A DNA stretch of 55,064 nucleotides from positions 1 through 55,064 of the forward strand of contig JAKSAX010000374.1 of NCBI GenBank assembly GCA_022361395.1. The letters are read 5' to 3'. This document shows, one piece after another, positions 1-11,144 of this stretch. This stretch comes from Desulfobacterales bacterium (lineage in GTDB: Bacteria; Desulfobacterota; Desulfobacteria; Desulfobacterales; Desulfobacteraceae). How positions within the stretch are numbered: position 1 is the stretch's first letter; each line of letters begins with the position of its first letter. The position numbers and the translations under genes are program-made. The notes under the pieces were generated by a model. That model was not told the DNA's origin, made no database searches, and saw nothing but the letters and a program-made list of their open reading frames with translations.

Positions 1-59
1 CATCTGCACACTTCACAATCCATGAGAATCCTAGTTTAAAGCAGCATGTACATTATAAT

Positions 60-407
60 TTATAGTGAAACCCCTTTCTGGTTGATCGGGTCCTTGGTCA
101 CCTGGACAATCATCTCCTGGCCCTTTTTAATCAGGTTGAAGAGGGCTTTGTCCTTTTTCTCAACCTCCTGGAAGTAATCCGGATGGATTTCATTTTTTTG
201 GAGGAATCCGTTTTTATTGGCGCCATAATCCACAAAAACAGCCTGGAGGCTCTGTTCAACCCTTGTCACGATCCCTTTGTATATATTGCCCTTGGTTACT
301 TCTTTGGCAGCGGTTTCGATATGGAATTGATCCAGCTTGTTTTCAAAAACCGAGGCAATCCTGTTCTCTTCAGGATCCAATGCATTGATTAGTATTTTTC
401 TAGTCAT
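60..407 (-). pseudogene. Ribonuclease E/G, N-terminal fragment (interrupted gene)
   Basis: The 115-residue product matches the start of the RNase E/G family: an ILINA opening, then the S1-like RNA-binding region with GNIYKGIVTRVEQSLQAVFVDYG at about residues 41-63. Full-length members are about 480 residues or more and carry a catalytic domain with a metal-binding DxD, which is absent here. The reading frame stops right after QKGVSL, the point where family members continue with TT and the SLxGRYLVLM segment. The remaining 59 bp to the window edge show no RNase E/G coding in any frame. The break is therefore a sharp junction, which suggests an insertion or rearrangement rather than a point stop. 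The ATG at 407 has only a weak GAGAT-type ribosome site upstream. The catalytic part could lie beyond the left edge if a mobile element split the gene. Confidence 0.7.
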
Positions 408-539
408 TCAATATCTCATTTTCTTAAATTTGTATGATTTGACCGGCGCGATAAGCGGATACCCCTTTTGGATACCTAATCAATTGAAACGCGCAAGTCA
501 AACGGTTTATGGTCTATCCTGATATCCTCTGTCACCGGA

Positions 540-1922
540 TCAGGATAAGGTTTTCTGTTTCAGAATATCAAAATAGGTCAGAATCCGTTCCACATATTGG
601 ACCGGTTCCCACCCCCTGGCGTACCCGTGCTGGGTCTTTTTATAATACGCGGCTTTGGATAAAAGGGGCAGTGTTGTTTTCAAAGCCTGCCAGGACTGGG
701 TGTCATAGCCTTTTTCTTCTGCAATTTTCAAGGCGTCTTTAACGTGACCGTATCCGACATTATAACTGGCCAGGGCAAATAGCAGCCGCTGGTATTCATC
801 TTCAATGTGGTCAAACCGCTGGTACATCAGATCCAGGTACTTGATACCGGCCCGTATGCTCTCCTTTGGGTTCAGACGGTTGGAAATACCCATCTCTTTG
901 GCTGTTGCATTGGTCACCTGCATCAGCCCCCGGACATTGGTAAAGCTTCTGGCGCTCGGGTTGAAGTGGGATTCCTGGTAGACCACAGCCGCCACCAGCC
1001 GCCAGTCAAATCCGTACCTGGCAGACTCTTCCACTATGACATCCTTATACCTTGGAAGCCGGGTCTCAATCCGTTTATGGAATTTTTTCAGCTCATATGC
1101 GTCAAAATCCCTAGTGTTTTCATAATATTTTTCAGTAATGCTTTTGAGTATGCCCTTTTCATTGGCATAGAGGAGAAACCGGTTGATCTCCTTCAGCATT
1201 TCAGAGTCATTCTTGCGTACTGCCCACGCAAGGCTCTCCTTTTCCTGGACCGGAATGCCGATCTGGATATCGGGAAAGTACCTCTTGTTGAGCAGGGCGA
1301 TGTTTGAGTCGGCAATGGTAAATTTTATCTGCCGGTCATGGACCATGGCGATCAGTTCTTCTGTGGGGATATTGTCATGGAGGATGTACTTAAGGTCAAC
1401 CCCTGATTTTTTGATTTCAGCCAGCCGTGAACTGTACGAGGTGCCCCTGCGGATGTGAAAGGTCCGGAATACCATGTCATCGATGTTTTTCGGGCCAAAC
1501 ACAAGGTTGTGATGGATAATCCGCTGCTGGATGGTCATATAGGGAATTGAAAAATCTGCATCCTCTATCCGTTCCCGGGTAATGGCAAGGCCTGCAGCGA
1601 TAAAATCCCCCTTTTCCTGGTCCAGGTAGCTAAACATATTGTTCCATCCCGGGGTGACAATATCCAGTTCCACGTTCATGTATTTTGCAAATGCACTGGC
1701 CAGATCATATTCAAAACCCGTGGGACGGCCTTCGTAATAGTAATAGGTGTTGATGGCATTGGCGGTAATCAGCCGCAGCTTACCGGATTGCTGGATACGT
1801 TCAACCGTATTCAGGGATTGTCCGAGCTTCTGGGTATGGATCAGCATGGACAGGAATACCAGCCCGATGGTGACGCAGGCAAGGGTTATCGGTATACAGT
1901 TTTTGATTAAAAAACGTTTCAT
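540..1922 (-). CDS. mltF: Membrane-bound lytic murein transglycosylase F (MltF)
   Basis: A 460-residue protein with an N-terminal hydrophobic signal/anchor (about residues 9-28). A family 3 solute-binding-like domain follows (about 40-275), then a C-terminal SLT lysozyme-like domain (about 285-455). The catalytic glutamate is in the motif [10 protein letters not shown] (Glu317), and the SLT motifs GLMQV and ASYNVGYGH are present. MltF cleaves the glycan strand of peptidoglycan to 1,6-anhydro-muropeptides on the periplasmic face. Its start codon overlaps the parC stop by 4 bp (ATGA), so it is probably translated with the upstream parE-parC genes. The length is normal for the family. Confidence 0.93.
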   Translation of the reverse strand: MKRFLIKNCIPITLACVTIGLVFLSMLIHTQKLGQSLNTVERIQQSGKLRLITANAINTYYYYEGRPTGFEYDLASAFAKYMNVELDIVTPGWNNMFSYLDQEKGDFIAAGLAITRERIEDADFSIPYMTIQQRIIHHNLVFGPKNIDDMVFRTFHIRRGTSYSSRLAEIKKSGVDLKYILHDNIPTEELIAMVHDRQIKFTIADSNIALLNKRYFPDIQIGIPVQEKESLAWAVRKNDSEMLKEINRFLLYANEKGILKSITEKYYENTRDFDAYELKKFHKRIETRLPRYKDVIVEESARYGFDWRLVAAVVYQESHFNPSARSFTNVRGLMQVTNATAKEMGISNRLNPKESIRAGIKYLDLMYQRFDHIEDEYQRLLFALASYNVGYGHVKDALKIAEEKGYDTQSWQALKTTLPLLSKAAYYKKTQHGYARGWEPVQYVERILTYFDILKQKTLS

Positions 1923-4207
1923 GAATTTGTGTCATCTGCCGGCTGTATCGGATTGATCTCAATACTGTCGACGTTCCGGTAGCCCCGGGGAAGTAGTTTT
2001 CCCCTCCGGCCCCGCATCCCGGTATAGTCTGTTTGGTTGCCGGGACTCAACCTCAGAAAATGTTTGCCTGCATGTATAACAAGATTTGAATTTAATGGCA
2101 ATATTTTAAGGAACTTGAGTTGCTCGGGGTCTGAGTCGTCCTTGGCCTGCTTGGGGATATGGATAATTTTATTGCCCTTTCCCTTTTTCAGCCTGGGCAG
2201 CTGGTTTAATTGGAAAATCAGCAACCTGCCCTTTGAGGTGATTGCCAGCACAGCGTCTGAGTCAACGTCGGGAACCGGCTGGGGTTCAAGGGGTTCCTGT
2301 CCCTGTTTGAGGCTGATCAACGCCTTGCCGTTCTTATAGTTGGTGAGAAAATCGGAAAATTCTATCATAAAGCCGTAACCCGCGTTTGATCCCACCAGGT
2401 AAAGATCCCCGGTTTCGCCGGATATCATATGGCGGATAGCGGTGTCAGGGGCCAGTGTCAGGTGGCCGGTGACCGGTTCCCCGTTTCCCCGGGCCGAGGG
2501 CAGCGTATGGGAGAAGAGGGTGTAACTTCTGCCTGAGTTGTCGATCAGGGCAATGGGTTTGTCGCTTCTTGTCCGCAGGTGGCACATCAGGCTGTCGCCG
2601 GACCTGAACTTGGCGTTGTCCGGGTTGATCTCATGGCCCTTGGCCGACCGGATCCAGCCGTTTGCAGACAGGATGATGGTAACCGGCTCAATGTCAAGGA
2701 CATCTGTTACGGAGAACGCCTCGGCATCCTTTCTCTCCTTTATGGGGGAGCGGCGTTTGTCTCCGTATTTTTTAGCATCTTCCCTGATTTCACTGATAAG
2801 GAATTCCTTAAATGCCTCAGGCGAACCGAGCAGGTTTTCAAGGGATTCCCTTTCCCGGTTCAGTTCATCCATCTCCGTGAGGATTTTAATCTCTTCCAGT
2901 TTGGCCAGCTGGCGCAGCCGGATCTCAAGAATGGCCTTTGCCTGGATCTCGGACAGGCCGAATGCATCCATGAGATCTTTTTTGGGGTGGTCTGAATTAC
3001 GGATGATTTTTATGACTTCGTCAATGTTCAGGTAGGCTATTTTAAACCCTTCAAGGATGTGAAGGCGGTTCAGCACCTTATCGAGCCTGAACTGAAGTTT
3101 CTTCTCAATGGTATCCCGCCTGAAGGTCAGCCATTCGGAAAGAATCTCCAATAAATTTTTTACCTTTGGCCTGCCGTCAAGGCCGATCATGTTCATGTTC
3201 ACCGAATAGGATTTTTCAAGATCCGTGGTCGCAAAGAGATGATCGGCAAGGGCAGTGAAATCCACACGGCTTGACTTGGGAATCACCACCAGGCGGGTGG
3301 GATCTTCATGGTCTGACTCATCTCTGATATCGGCAACCATGGGAAGCTTTTTGGCAGTCATCTGTGCGGCGATCTGTTCGAATATCTTTTCGGTGGATGC
3401 ATGGTAGGGCAGGGCCTTGAAGATGATCTCTCCATCTTCCACCTCATACCTGGCACGCATTTTTATCCGGCCTTTGCCTTTTTTATAGGTCTGCCTGATT
3501 TCATCGGGGGGGGTGATGATTTCGGCAGCAGTCGGGAAATCCGGTCCTTTAACATACCTGCACAGCTGGGCAACCGTGGCGTTTTCGTTTTCGATAAGAT
3601 GAATCAGGGCTTTGGCAACCTCCCGTAGGTTGTGGGGAAGAATTGAGGTGGCCATGCCGACTGCGATCCCAGTTGTCCCGTTGAGCAGAAGGTTCGGCAG
3701 CCTTGCCGGCAGCAGGGTGGGTTCGTCAAGGGTGCCGTCAAAGTTGGGGATCCAGTCCACCGTGCCCTGGTCCAGCTCCCTTAAGAATATTTCCGCATAT
3801 GCTGAGAGCCTGGATTCGGTATACCGCATGGCGGCAAAGGATTTGGGATCGTTGGGGTCACCCCAGTTGCCCTGGCCGTCAACCAGGGGATATCTTAAGG
3901 AGAAGGGCTGTGCCATGAGTACCATGGCCTCATAGCAGGCAGTATCTCCGTGGGGGTGGAACTTACCCAGGACATCCCCGACGGTCCTGGCTGATTTTTT
4001 AAACTTGGCCGTTGATGAAAGCCCAAGCTGGCTCATGGAGTAGACGATACGGCGCTGCACCGGCTTAAGCCCGTCTCCGATATGGGGCAGGGCCCGGTCC
4101 AGGATCACGTACATGGAATAGTTCAGGTAGGCGTTCTGGGTAAACTCCTGAAAGGGCTGTTTTTCATATTCTTCCACAACTGAGGGCAGGGTATCTGTCA
4201 TATGCAT
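1919..4207 (-). CDS. parC: DNA topoisomerase IV subunit A
   Basis: A 762-residue type IIA topoisomerase subunit that breaks and rejoins DNA to decatenate daughter chromosomes. The catalytic tyrosine is Tyr129 in [10 protein letters not shown], and the [11 protein letters not shown] and [12 protein letters not shown] segments are present. The C-terminal half is a divergent beta-pinwheel without a clear GyrA-box, and the protein is shorter than most GyrA, which together with the neighbouring ParE-type subunit favours topoisomerase IV. The ATG overlaps the TAA stop of parE (TAATG), implying coupled translation. The quinolone-determining region has Thr89 where E. coli ParC has Ser80, with Glu93 kept. 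Confidence 0.93.
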   Translation of the reverse strand: MHMTDTLPSVVEEYEKQPFQEFTQNAYLNYSMYVILDRALPHIGDGLKPVQRRIVYSMSQLGLSSTAKFKKSARTVGDVLGKFHPHGDTACYEAMVLMAQPFSLRYPLVDGQGNWGDPNDPKSFAAMRYTESRLSAYAEIFLRELDQGTVDWIPNFDGTLDEPTLLPARLPNLLLNGTTGIAVGMATSILPHNLREVAKALIHLIENENATVAQLCRYVKGPDFPTAAEIITPPDEIRQTYKKGKGRIKMRARYEVEDGEIIFKALPYHASTEKIFEQIAAQMTAKKLPMVADIRDESDHEDPTRLVVIPKSSRVDFTALADHLFATTDLEKSYSVNMNMIGLDGRPKVKNLLEILSEWLTFRRDTIEKKLQFRLDKVLNRLHILEGFKIAYLNIDEVIKIIRNSDHPKKDLMDAFGLSEIQAKAILEIRLRQLAKLEEIKILTEMDELNRERESLENLLGSPEAFKEFLISEIREDAKKYGDKRRSPIKERKDAEAFSVTDVLDIEPVTIILSANGWIRSAKGHEINPDNAKFRSGDSLMCHLRTRSDKPIALIDNSGRSYTLFSHTLPSARGNGEPVTGHLTLAPDTAIRHMISGETGDLYLVGSNAGYGFMIEFSDFLTNYKNGKALISLKQGQEPLEPQPVPDVDSDAVLAITSKGRLLIFQLNQLPRLKKGKGNKIIHIPKQAKDDSDPEQLKFLKILPLNSNLVIHAGKHFLRLSPGNQTDYTGMRGRRGKLLPRGYRNVDSIEINPIQPADDTNS

Positions 4208-6213
4208 TACTCTTTAATTACACCATGGGTTTCGATCCAGCGTTTTCTGTCTTTTGCCCGTTTTTTTCCCAAAAGCATGTCCATGATCTCCCAGACATCG
4301 TCCGGCTTATGGTCCTTTTCCGCGGCATTTGCCCGGGGTTCTGCCTGGTTTACATGGGATTCGGGCAGATTGTCATCACCACCCCTCTGCGGGGTGTCAA
4401 TGGTGAGCTGGACCAGGCGCCTGGAATCCGGGGCAATGGTGGTTTCCTTTAGCTGGGCAGGGTTCATTTCACCGAGGCCTTTGAACCGCTGGATATTGAT
4501 TTTGGCCTTCCGTTTACGCTTTTCCAGCCGTTTAATAATGGCGTTTCTTTCGGAATCGTCCAGGGCGTAGAAGACCTCCTTGCCCATGTCAATGCGGTAC
4601 AGCGGCGGCATGGCCACAAACACATGGCCCTGCCGGACCACTTCGGGGAAGTGGCGCAGGAAGAGGGCGCAGATCAGGGTGGCGATGTGAAGGCCGTCTG
4701 AATCCGCATCTGCCAGGATGCACAGCTTGTTGTACCGGAGTTTTGAGATATCGGTGGAGCCCGGGGCAACCCCCAGCACCTGTGAAATATCCCTGATCTC
4801 TTTCGAGTCCATGATGGAGGAGGATGACTGATCCCAGGTGTTCATGATTTTACCGCGAAGCGGCATGATGGCCTGGAATCTTCTGTCCCTGGCCTGTTTG
4901 GCAGAGCCGCCGGCAGAATCTCCCTCCACAAAGAACAACTCTCTCAGGTTCTGGTCCACACTGGAGCAGTCGGACAGCTTTGCAGGCAGGGTTACCCCGT
5001 TTGAGGCGCGTTTTTTGGTGACTTTTTTGCTCTTTTTTACCCTGTTCCGGGCATTGTCAATCGCCATAGCTGCCAGGGCTTCGCCAAGGGCAACATTCTG
5101 GTTAAGCCAGAGGCTGAATGCGTCCCTGACCTGAAGGTTAACCAGGTTGGCGCAATGTCTTGAAGAGAGGCGTTCTTTGGTCTGGGAAGAAAACTGGGCC
5201 TCCACAAGTTTAACTGACAAGACGTAGCCGACATTCTGCCAGATATCTTCCGGAGCAAGGAAAAGGCCTTTGGGCAGAAGATTCCTGAATTTGCAGAACT
5301 CCCTGACCGACTCCAGGAGGCCGGATCTGAATCCGTTGACATGGGTGCCGCCTAACCGGGTGGGTATGAGGTTTACATAGCTTTCCTCTATGTTGAGGCT
5401 GCTGTCAACACCCCAGTCTATGGCCCATATGGCCTCAAAATCATCTCCCTGGCATTCCCCTGCGAAGGGTTCGGGGAAGAGGCATTTTTTATCTTTCAGG
5501 TTTTCCTTTAAATAGTCATCCAGTCCGTGGTTATAACACCAGCTCTGTTTTTCTCCTGATTCTTCGTGGGTAAAACTTGTGGTAAGCCCCTGGCAGAGAA
5601 CCGCCTTGGACTTGAGGGCAGATTCAATGGCCTCTTTTGAAAATTCAGGCGTATCAAAGTAAGCAGGGTCCGGTTTGAAGCTAAGCCGGGTTCCTGTATT
5701 TTTTTTGCCCACCGTGCCGGTGACCTCAAGCTCTTTTGACTTTACCCCGTCTTCAAATTCAATGCTGAACTTCCGGCTGTCCCGCTTTATGGTGATATCA
5801 AGCTGCGAAGAAAGGGCATTGACCACGGAAACGCCCACCCCGTGAAGCCCGCCGGAAAATGCATAGTCTTTTGAGGAAAATTTGGCACCGGCGTGGAGTT
5901 TGGTCATGATCAGCTCAACACCGGAAATACCCTCTTTGGGATGGATATCCACGGGCATGCCCCTGCCGTTGTCCGATACGACAATCCGGTTATCCCGGGT
6001 CAGGATCTCGTCAATGGCGGAGGCAAAGCCGGCAATGGCCTCGTCCACGCTATTGTCTATGACCTCAAATGCGAGATGATCCGGGCTGGCCGTGTCCGTA
6101 TACATCCCCGGTCTGCGCCTGACCGGATCGAGGCCTTTTAAAACCTCAATGGACTGGGCATCATAGGAGTTATCAGAACTGATTTTCTCTTCTTTGGCTT
6201 CAAATAATTTCAT
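4207..6213 (-). CDS. parE: DNA topoisomerase IV subunit B
   Basis: A 668-residue ATPase subunit of topoisomerase IV. The GHKL ATP-binding motifs are present: [13 protein letters not shown] (N-box), [12 protein letters not shown] and [14 protein letters not shown]. The TOPRIM domain shows [20 protein letters not shown], a PLRGKIMN segment and the metal-binding [19 protein letters not shown] follows near the C-terminus. The overall length suits ParE or a GyrB lacking the gamma-proteobacterial insert, and pairing with the adjacent parC supports ParE. It is the first gene of parE-parC-mltF. The ribosome site before the ATG is weak. The 108 bp upstream is shared with the divergent adenylate cyclase gene. 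Confidence 0.92.
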   Translation of the reverse strand: MKLFEAKEEKISSDNSYDAQSIEVLKGLDPVRRRPGMYTDTASPDHLAFEVIDNSVDEAIAGFASAIDEILTRDNRIVVSDNGRGMPVDIHPKEGISGVELIMTKLHAGAKFSSKDYAFSGGLHGVGVSVVNALSSQLDITIKRDSRKFSIEFEDGVKSKELEVTGTVGKKNTGTRLSFKPDPAYFDTPEFSKEAIESALKSKAVLCQGLTTSFTHEESGEKQSWCYNHGLDDYLKENLKDKKCLFPEPFAGECQGDDFEAIWAIDWGVDSSLNIEESYVNLIPTRLGGTHVNGFRSGLLESVREFCKFRNLLPKGLFLAPEDIWQNVGYVLSVKLVEAQFSSQTKERLSSRHCANLVNLQVRDAFSLWLNQNVALGEALAAMAIDNARNRVKKSKKVTKKRASNGVTLPAKLSDCSSVDQNLRELFFVEGDSAGGSAKQARDRRFQAIMPLRGKIMNTWDQSSSSIMDSKEIRDISQVLGVAPGSTDISKLRYNKLCILADADSDGLHIATLICALFLRHFPEVVRQGHVFVAMPPLYRIDMGKEVFYALDDSERNAIIKRLEKRKRKAKINIQRFKGLGEMNPAQLKETTIAPDSRRLVQLTIDTPQRGGDDNLPESHVNQAEPRANAAEKDHKPDDVWEIMDMLLGKKRAKDRKRWIETHGVIKE

Positions 6214-6321
6214 AAAATTATTCTGTTATGATATACAGGTTATAGCTTTACGTTACGGTTTTAAACATACCCATATACCACTTTTAAGGGTAAAAGTACA
6301 AACGGGAATAAACATTAGATC

Positions 6322-9300
6322 ATGGCAGCTTCCAAACTCCGGTTTGACCAAAACACATTTGACACCCACTGGCTCTCCCTTGACAGCGATGAACAGGCCG
6401 ACCTTATTGCCAGGGCGGGGTTTTTCCCTCCGGCCCTGGGAATCCTTCCCGTGCTTGAGGGGCTGTTTTCATTTCATTTCAATGCCAGGACGGCTGCCAA
6501 GCAGAGTCTAAAAGATATAATCTCCGCCATTCATACCGGGCTTAATGCGCCGGAAGCCGACGACCGGAACCGGGGACAGGAAGATGCCACCCGTGTCTGT
6601 GCCAGGATCTATCATTATATTTCAGCGGATATGCATTTTGCCGATATGAGCCTGCTTCTTTCCACCCTTTTCGGCCTTGGTGAGACAGGGGCGTTTTTTG
6701 CATTTAAAGCCCTTTACCAGGACCGGCTGTCAATGGATGTGGTCGGCAAATGCCTTCAGGAGCTTGGGGAATACCAGCGGATGGTTTTTGCGGACCAGTA
6801 TCTTCAGTCCACCCCGGCCATCCGGCTCAGGTTTGCCGATCTCTTTAAAAAGATACTTATTGGTATCAAGACCAGGGAACCTGTTATTGAATTCTATGCG
6901 AACCTTTTTGACCGGAAGCGGGATTCAGATCCTTTTTTAAATAACCTGGATGTCAAACTGAGAGACCCTGACAGGATAATTACCGGCGAGGTGGCATCCA
7001 TGAGTCCTGCCGCGAGGATTAAAGGCCTTAAAGCCCTCTCCATGATGCAGGCCCGGATCCCGGGCAGGATACTGATCGACACCCTTGAGGGCGAAGAGGT
7101 CAAAAAGGTGCGGATGGCTGTATACAGCCTGGTTGAAAATTCATCCATGGGGCAGTACCCGGAGTTGTTTGACCCGATTTTTGTCCATTTTAAACAGGCG
7201 GAGGGAACGGAAGCGGTCAACGCATTCAAGGCCCTGGTGGTTACCGGAAACAGGCCGTTGCACGAACTCATGGCCCTGGTACGTAAGACCAGTCCGGACA
7301 TTATTCCCAATATCCATATTGAGATCTCAGAACTGTCAAGGATTTCCTTTTTTGCCATCCAGGATATTGCCCTGAACAAGGATAAATACTCCGGGGAGAA
7401 TTACGATATAAACCTGGCCTGTGTGTTCGGCATGATTAAAAAAAGGCCGGAACGGGTGGTGAAAATCCTGAAAGCCTACGACAAGCAGGCTGATTCCCCG
7501 CTGAAACTTGATGTGAGCGGGTTTATGAAAAAGACCACCCAGCTGCTTTTAAAAGAGAAGGAGAGCATAGAATCCGGGTTTAAAACCATTTCCCGCAGGA
7601 TGGATCAGCCCGGGCCTGAGAAAACCAAAACCTTTTTTAAATCAGTACGCAAGGATCCGGTTCAAAAAAAGATTGAGGCGTTAAAGGAGAACACCCCGTC
7701 CAGGGTTCTTGATTTCTATCAGGACAATCTCAGGGACGAAGACTTTTCAGGCCTTGTTTTTTCAGCCTCCATACTCCTGTTTCCGGAAACCGGGTTTTTA
7801 AACTGCAGTTTTTCCCGGGCCCGGGTGGAAAAGGCCAAATTCAAAAAGGCTGTATTTTACAACGTCAATATGGACAGGGCTGAGTTCAGAAACGTCAGCT
7901 TTGACAATGCGGTCTTTATCAACGTTACCGCAACAAAGGCAATCTTCCGCCGCTGCAGTTTTCACGGGGCCTCCCTGTTTAACTGCAATTTTAACCAGGC
8001 AGATCTCAGTGATGCGCTGTTCATTGATGCCGTGATCTCCAAATGTGCCTTTGGTCACACGGACCTGACCTGCGCCTCTTTTGCCCTTTCCCGTATCTCC
8101 GGGGTCTCCTTTGCCACGGCGTACCTGAATATGGGGGATTTTACCGGGGTCAAGGCAAGGTTCTGCCGGTTTCCGTCCTATGCCCGGAGTATCACCCGCA
8201 CCGAAAACCTGGATTATAATGCACGGGACTACCAGCTCGGCTTCAACGACCTGCCCCAGATCGACAAGGCAGTGGTCAATGAGATCAACATGCTGATCTT
8301 TTGTGAGTTCATCCATTACGGGGAGGCCAAATTTCTCAACCAGAACAAGCTGAGCCTGCTGACGGCATTTGATATTTTCAGGCCGAACCAGGCTGATTTC
8401 TTTCAGCTGCTGCCTTTACTCCTTCATGAAAACCCAATCCTCTCAGAAACGGATCACCTGGCCAACTCCACCCCCTGCGGTATTTCCGAATACCTGCCGT
8501 CACGTGAAACCATACGGATCGCTGACAAATATCTGGGGAAAAACCAGGTAAAGGCAAGACGGAGTTCTTCCCCGTATATCCAGGGGCTTTTTTCCATGGG
8601 GTCTGTGGGGTCCCTGGCGCAGACAGATGAATCCGATATCGATTACTGGGTCTGCATTGATGAGCGGATAATGGACAGGGAAAACATCGGGCTGCTGAGG
8701 AGAAAACTGGATGTCCTGGAAAGAATGGCCTGGGATAAGTTTAAAATCCGGGTCACCCTGTTCCTGGTGGATATTTTAAAGACAAGGAACAACGATTTCG
8801 GCGGATCGACCCGGGAGAGTTCCGGATCAGCCCAGGCCAGGGTCCTGAAAGAGGAGTTTTACCGGACCATGATCCATGTGGCCGGTAAATTACCCCTTTG
8901 GGCGGTTCTGCCCACAACCATCAGTCTGAATTATTATAATCTGATCCTGGAACGTATTGCCCGGGTGGACGTTTCCCACCGGTACATAGATCTGGGGGAT
9001 ATCCATGCCATACCCGTGAACGAGTATTTCGGCGCCTCGATCTGGCAGATGTTCAAATGGCTGAAGAGCCCGTTTAAATCCGTAATAAAAATGGCATTGC
9101 TGGAGAAATACATCCATGCCTACGGACAGGAAACCCTGCTTTGCAACCAGTACAAAAACGAATGGATGAATTCGGGAACCCACCTTAAACCCGGGCAGAA
9201 CGATTCATATATCATCCTGCTCAATACCCTGATCGCTTTTTTCCTGAAATCCAACGATGAAAAATCCGCCAATCTCCTGCTGACCTGTTTTTTTCTGAAA

Positions 9301-10185
9301 CTCGGCATTTCAAAAGAAGGAGAGATCGACAACACGGCATTCGGCCTGAGAAAAACACTGCTGGAGCACAGCCTGGCCGATTGGGGGTGGGGTTTTAAGA
9401 AGATCTTTGAAATCGGCCGGTTTAAAATGTGGCCCTATGCGGCTATTCACAGGCTGTCCCTGACCATTGAACGGTATATGGTTTCCAAGTACTCCCAGCT
9501 GAAAAAACGGTTTGATTCTGCATCAAGCCTCACAATATCCGAACAGGACCGCGTCATTCTGGAGCGGAAGGTAAATATCGTTTTCCAGACTAAGCCCAAC
9601 AAAATAAAAAAACTGCTCCTGGTATCCAGGGGGGACCGGCATTTTTCACGGCTTCACCTTAAATACCAGCCGCTGCCCAATCATCACGGTAAATGGGAGT
9701 TGATTCATAAAATTCCCAAGCACCAGCAGCAGACGGAAGAATCCATTATCACGGCGGAGACAATTGAGGAAATCGGTGCCTGGCTGATCAACAACCGGCT
9801 CTATACGAACAGGACATACCTGGGATTGATCCCCAATCCCACTTCGGTCTCCCATGATGATGTGGAAAAGCTTTACCGGTCCATGTATGAATTTTTCGGG
9901 CCGGAGCTGAAAAAAAACGTAATGTTTAAAACCATGCGCAGGCAGCCGGTGATCACAAGCCTGTTTATCTGCCTCAATTTTTATGCTGCCAAACCCCAGT
10001 CGAAAATTTCCGATTATACAGTAATTTACCTGAACTCCTGGGGGGAGATGTACCTGCGCAACGCACGGCCTGCCAAAGCCTTGCCCAGCCTGGATACGGC
10101 CAAGCAGCGTATCCGGGCAGGGCTCAGCCTTGAGGATTTTCCTGAAAACACGGTGTTTTATTTTTCAAGGGGCATCGGCCGCTGA
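6322..10185 (+). CDS. Class I adenylate cyclase with HEAT-like and pentapeptide-repeat regions
   Basis: A 1287-residue protein. The catalytic domain (about residues 740-950) carries the class I (CyaA) nucleotidyltransferase signature: LFSMGSVGS (Gly760-Ser764), then DESDIDYW with metal-binding Asp772 and Asp774, and downstream EEFYRTMIHVAGKLPLWAV. These match the E. coli CyaA pattern MGSxxS, SDLDIW and LLDEFYRTAVRLAGK. The C-terminal ~330 residues also resemble the CyaA helical region. Unlike enterobacterial CyaA (about 850 residues, catalytic domain first), it has ~450 N-terminal residues of helical HEAT-like repeats (about 200-360 clearest). These are followed by a pentapeptide-repeat tract (about 470-620, with units such as AKFKKAVF, AEFRNVSF and ASLFNCNF). 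It should make cAMP from ATP in the cytoplasm. It stands alone, divergent from parE; the ribosome site is weak. The function of the added repeats is unknown; interaction-based regulation is inference. Confidence 0.88.
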   Translation: MAASKLRFDQNTFDTHWLSLDSDEQADLIARAGFFPPALGILPVLEGLFSFHFNARTAAKQSLKDIISAIHTGLNAPEADDRNRGQEDATRVCARIYHYISADMHFADMSLLLSTLFGLGETGAFFAFKALYQDRLSMDVVGKCLQELGEYQRMVFADQYLQSTPAIRLRFADLFKKILIGIKTREPVIEFYANLFDRKRDSDPFLNNLDVKLRDPDRIITGEVASMSPAARIKGLKALSMMQARIPGRILIDTLEGEEVKKVRMAVYSLVENSSMGQYPELFDPIFVHFKQAEGTEAVNAFKALVVTGNRPLHELMALVRKTSPDIIPNIHIEISELSRISFFAIQDIALNKDKYSGENYDINLACVFGMIKKRPERVVKILKAYDKQADSPLKLDVSGFMKKTTQLLLKEKESIESGFKTISRRMDQPGPEKTKTFFKSVRKDPVQKKIEALKENTPSRVLDFYQDNLRDEDFSGLVFSASILLFPETGFLNCSFSRARVEKAKFKKAVFYNVNMDRAEFRNVSFDNAVFINVTATKAIFRRCSFHGASLFNCNFNQADLSDALFIDAVISKCAFGHTDLTCASFALSRISGVSFATAYLNMGDFTGVKARFCRFPSYARSITRTENLDYNARDYQLGFNDLPQIDKAVVNEINMLIFCEFIHYGEAKFLNQNKLSLLTAFDIFRPNQADFFQLLPLLLHENPILSETDHLANSTPCGISEYLPSRETIRIADKYLGKNQVKARRSSSPYIQGLFSMGSVGSLAQTDESDIDYWVCIDERIMDRENIGLLRRKLDVLERMAWDKFKIRVTLFLVDILKTRNNDFGGSTRESSGSAQARVLKEEFYRTMIHVAGKLPLWAVLPTTISLNYYNLILERIARVDVSHRYIDLGDIHAIPVNEYFGASIWQMFKWLKSPFKSVIKMALLEKYIHAYGQETLLCNQYKNEWMNSGTHLKPGQNDSYIILLNTLIAFFLKSNDEKSANLLLTCFFLKLGISKEGEIDNTAFGLRKTLLEHSLADWGWGFKKIFEIGRFKMWPYAAIHRLSLTIERYMVSKYSQLKKRFDSASSLTISEQDRVILERKVNIVFQTKPNKIKKLLLVSRGDRHFSRLHLKYQPLPNHHGKWELIHKIPKHQQQTEESIITAETIEEIGAWLINNRLYTNRTYLGLIPNPTSVSHDDVEKLYRSMYEFFGPELKKNVMFKTMRRQPVITSLFICLNFYAAKPQSKISDYTVIYLNSWGEMYLRNARPAKALPSLDTAKQRIRAGLSLEDFPENTVFYFSRGIGR

Positions 10186-10229
10186 TCTTTTTCAGACTGT
10201 GGTTTCCTGCCGGCTGCCCCGGTTCTGGT

Positions 10230-10892
10230 TTAATTGTAAAAGTTTTGCACTACCTCCAGGGCGGCTTCAGGGGTATCCACCAGATGAAACAGGTCAATAT
10301 CTTCGGGTGAGATCAACCTGTCAGAGACGAGGCGGTCACGGATCCAGTCCAAAAGGCCGGCCCAGAAGTCCGTTCCCATCAGGATAACGGGCATGTTGCG
10401 GATCCGGCCGGTCTGGACCAGGGTCAGGGTTTCAAATAGCTCGTCAAGGGTGCCCAGTCCGCCAGGCATGATGATATAGGCCTGGGCATATTTCACAAAC
10501 ATGACCTTGCGTACAAAAAAGTAATCAAATTCAACCTCTGTGGTGAGAAAGGGGTTGCCTTTCTCTTCAAAGGGAAGGTTTATTTTAAGCCCCACTGACT
10601 CGCCGTCGTTATCGGCCGCGCCTTTATTTGCCGCCTCCATGATACCCGGACCGCCTCCGGTGATGACTGCGTAGCCTGAAGAGGAGAACAGGCGCGCCGT
10701 TGCCCGGGCTTTCCTGTAATCCGGATGATCTTCTTCAGTCCTGGCTGATCCGAATATCGAGACCGCAGGGCCCAGGTCATGCAGGGTATCAATGCCTTCT
10801 ACAAATTCTCCCATGATTTTAAACAGCCGCCAGGATTCGCCGGACTTGAAATCATCAATGGGGTATCGGGGGAGGTGGTTTTTTTTTGTCAT
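10230..10892 (-). CDS. LOG-family protein (TIGR00730), nucleoside 5'-monophosphate phosphoribohydrolase
   Basis: A 220-residue Rossmann-fold protein of the LOG family, once annotated as lysine decarboxylase. The diagnostic motifs are GGGPGIMEAANKGA and MPGGLGTLDELFE, equivalent to the PGGxGTxxE phosphoribohydrolase signature. Family members split the N-glycosidic bond of (cytokinin or ordinary) nucleoside monophosphates to base plus ribose 5-phosphate. Start ATG at 10892 has an AAGGA site 6-7 bases upstream. It faces the adenylate cyclase gene with only about 45 bp between the two stops. The substrate cannot be told from sequence. Confidence 0.85.
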   Translation of the reverse strand: MTKKNHLPRYPIDDFKSGESWRLFKIMGEFVEGIDTLHDLGPAVSIFGSARTEEDHPDYRKARATARLFSSSGYAVITGGGPGIMEAANKGAADNDGESVGLKINLPFEEKGNPFLTTEVEFDYFFVRKVMFVKYAQAYIIMPGGLGTLDELFETLTLVQTGRIRNMPVILMGTDFWAGLLDWIRDRLVSDRLISPEDIDLFHLVDTPEAALEVVQNFYN

Positions 10893-11001
10893 GTGTTTTT
10901 CCTTTTAATTCAATGGCTGTTCACTGTTCAACGCTGTAATCCAACTGTTCAAATCACCAGAGTTGTGGTATATTCTACACAATTTGAAGTGGCCTGCCAA
11001 T

Positions 11002-11028
11002 AGAGCCTTTGGAACAGAGCCTTTGGAA
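11002..11028. repeat. Two tandem copies of a 13-bp sequence upstream of ptsH
   Basis: AGAGCCTTTGGAA occurs at 11002-11014 and again at 11016-11028, a 14-bp period. It lies in the 252-bp gap between the LOG gene and ptsH. It may be a small slippage duplication or a pair of protein-binding half sites; nothing else distinguishes the two. The rest of the gap shows no clear RNA gene or ORF. Confidence 0.5.
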
Positions 11029-11144
11029 TCACAGGATCTGAAAATTTACATGCACCGGCTCTGCTGTTGCATTCCTCATGCCATTGACATTTTATACTGA
11101 AAGATATAAAGAAAAGAAAAATTTTTCATTGGAAAGATGTAGAC

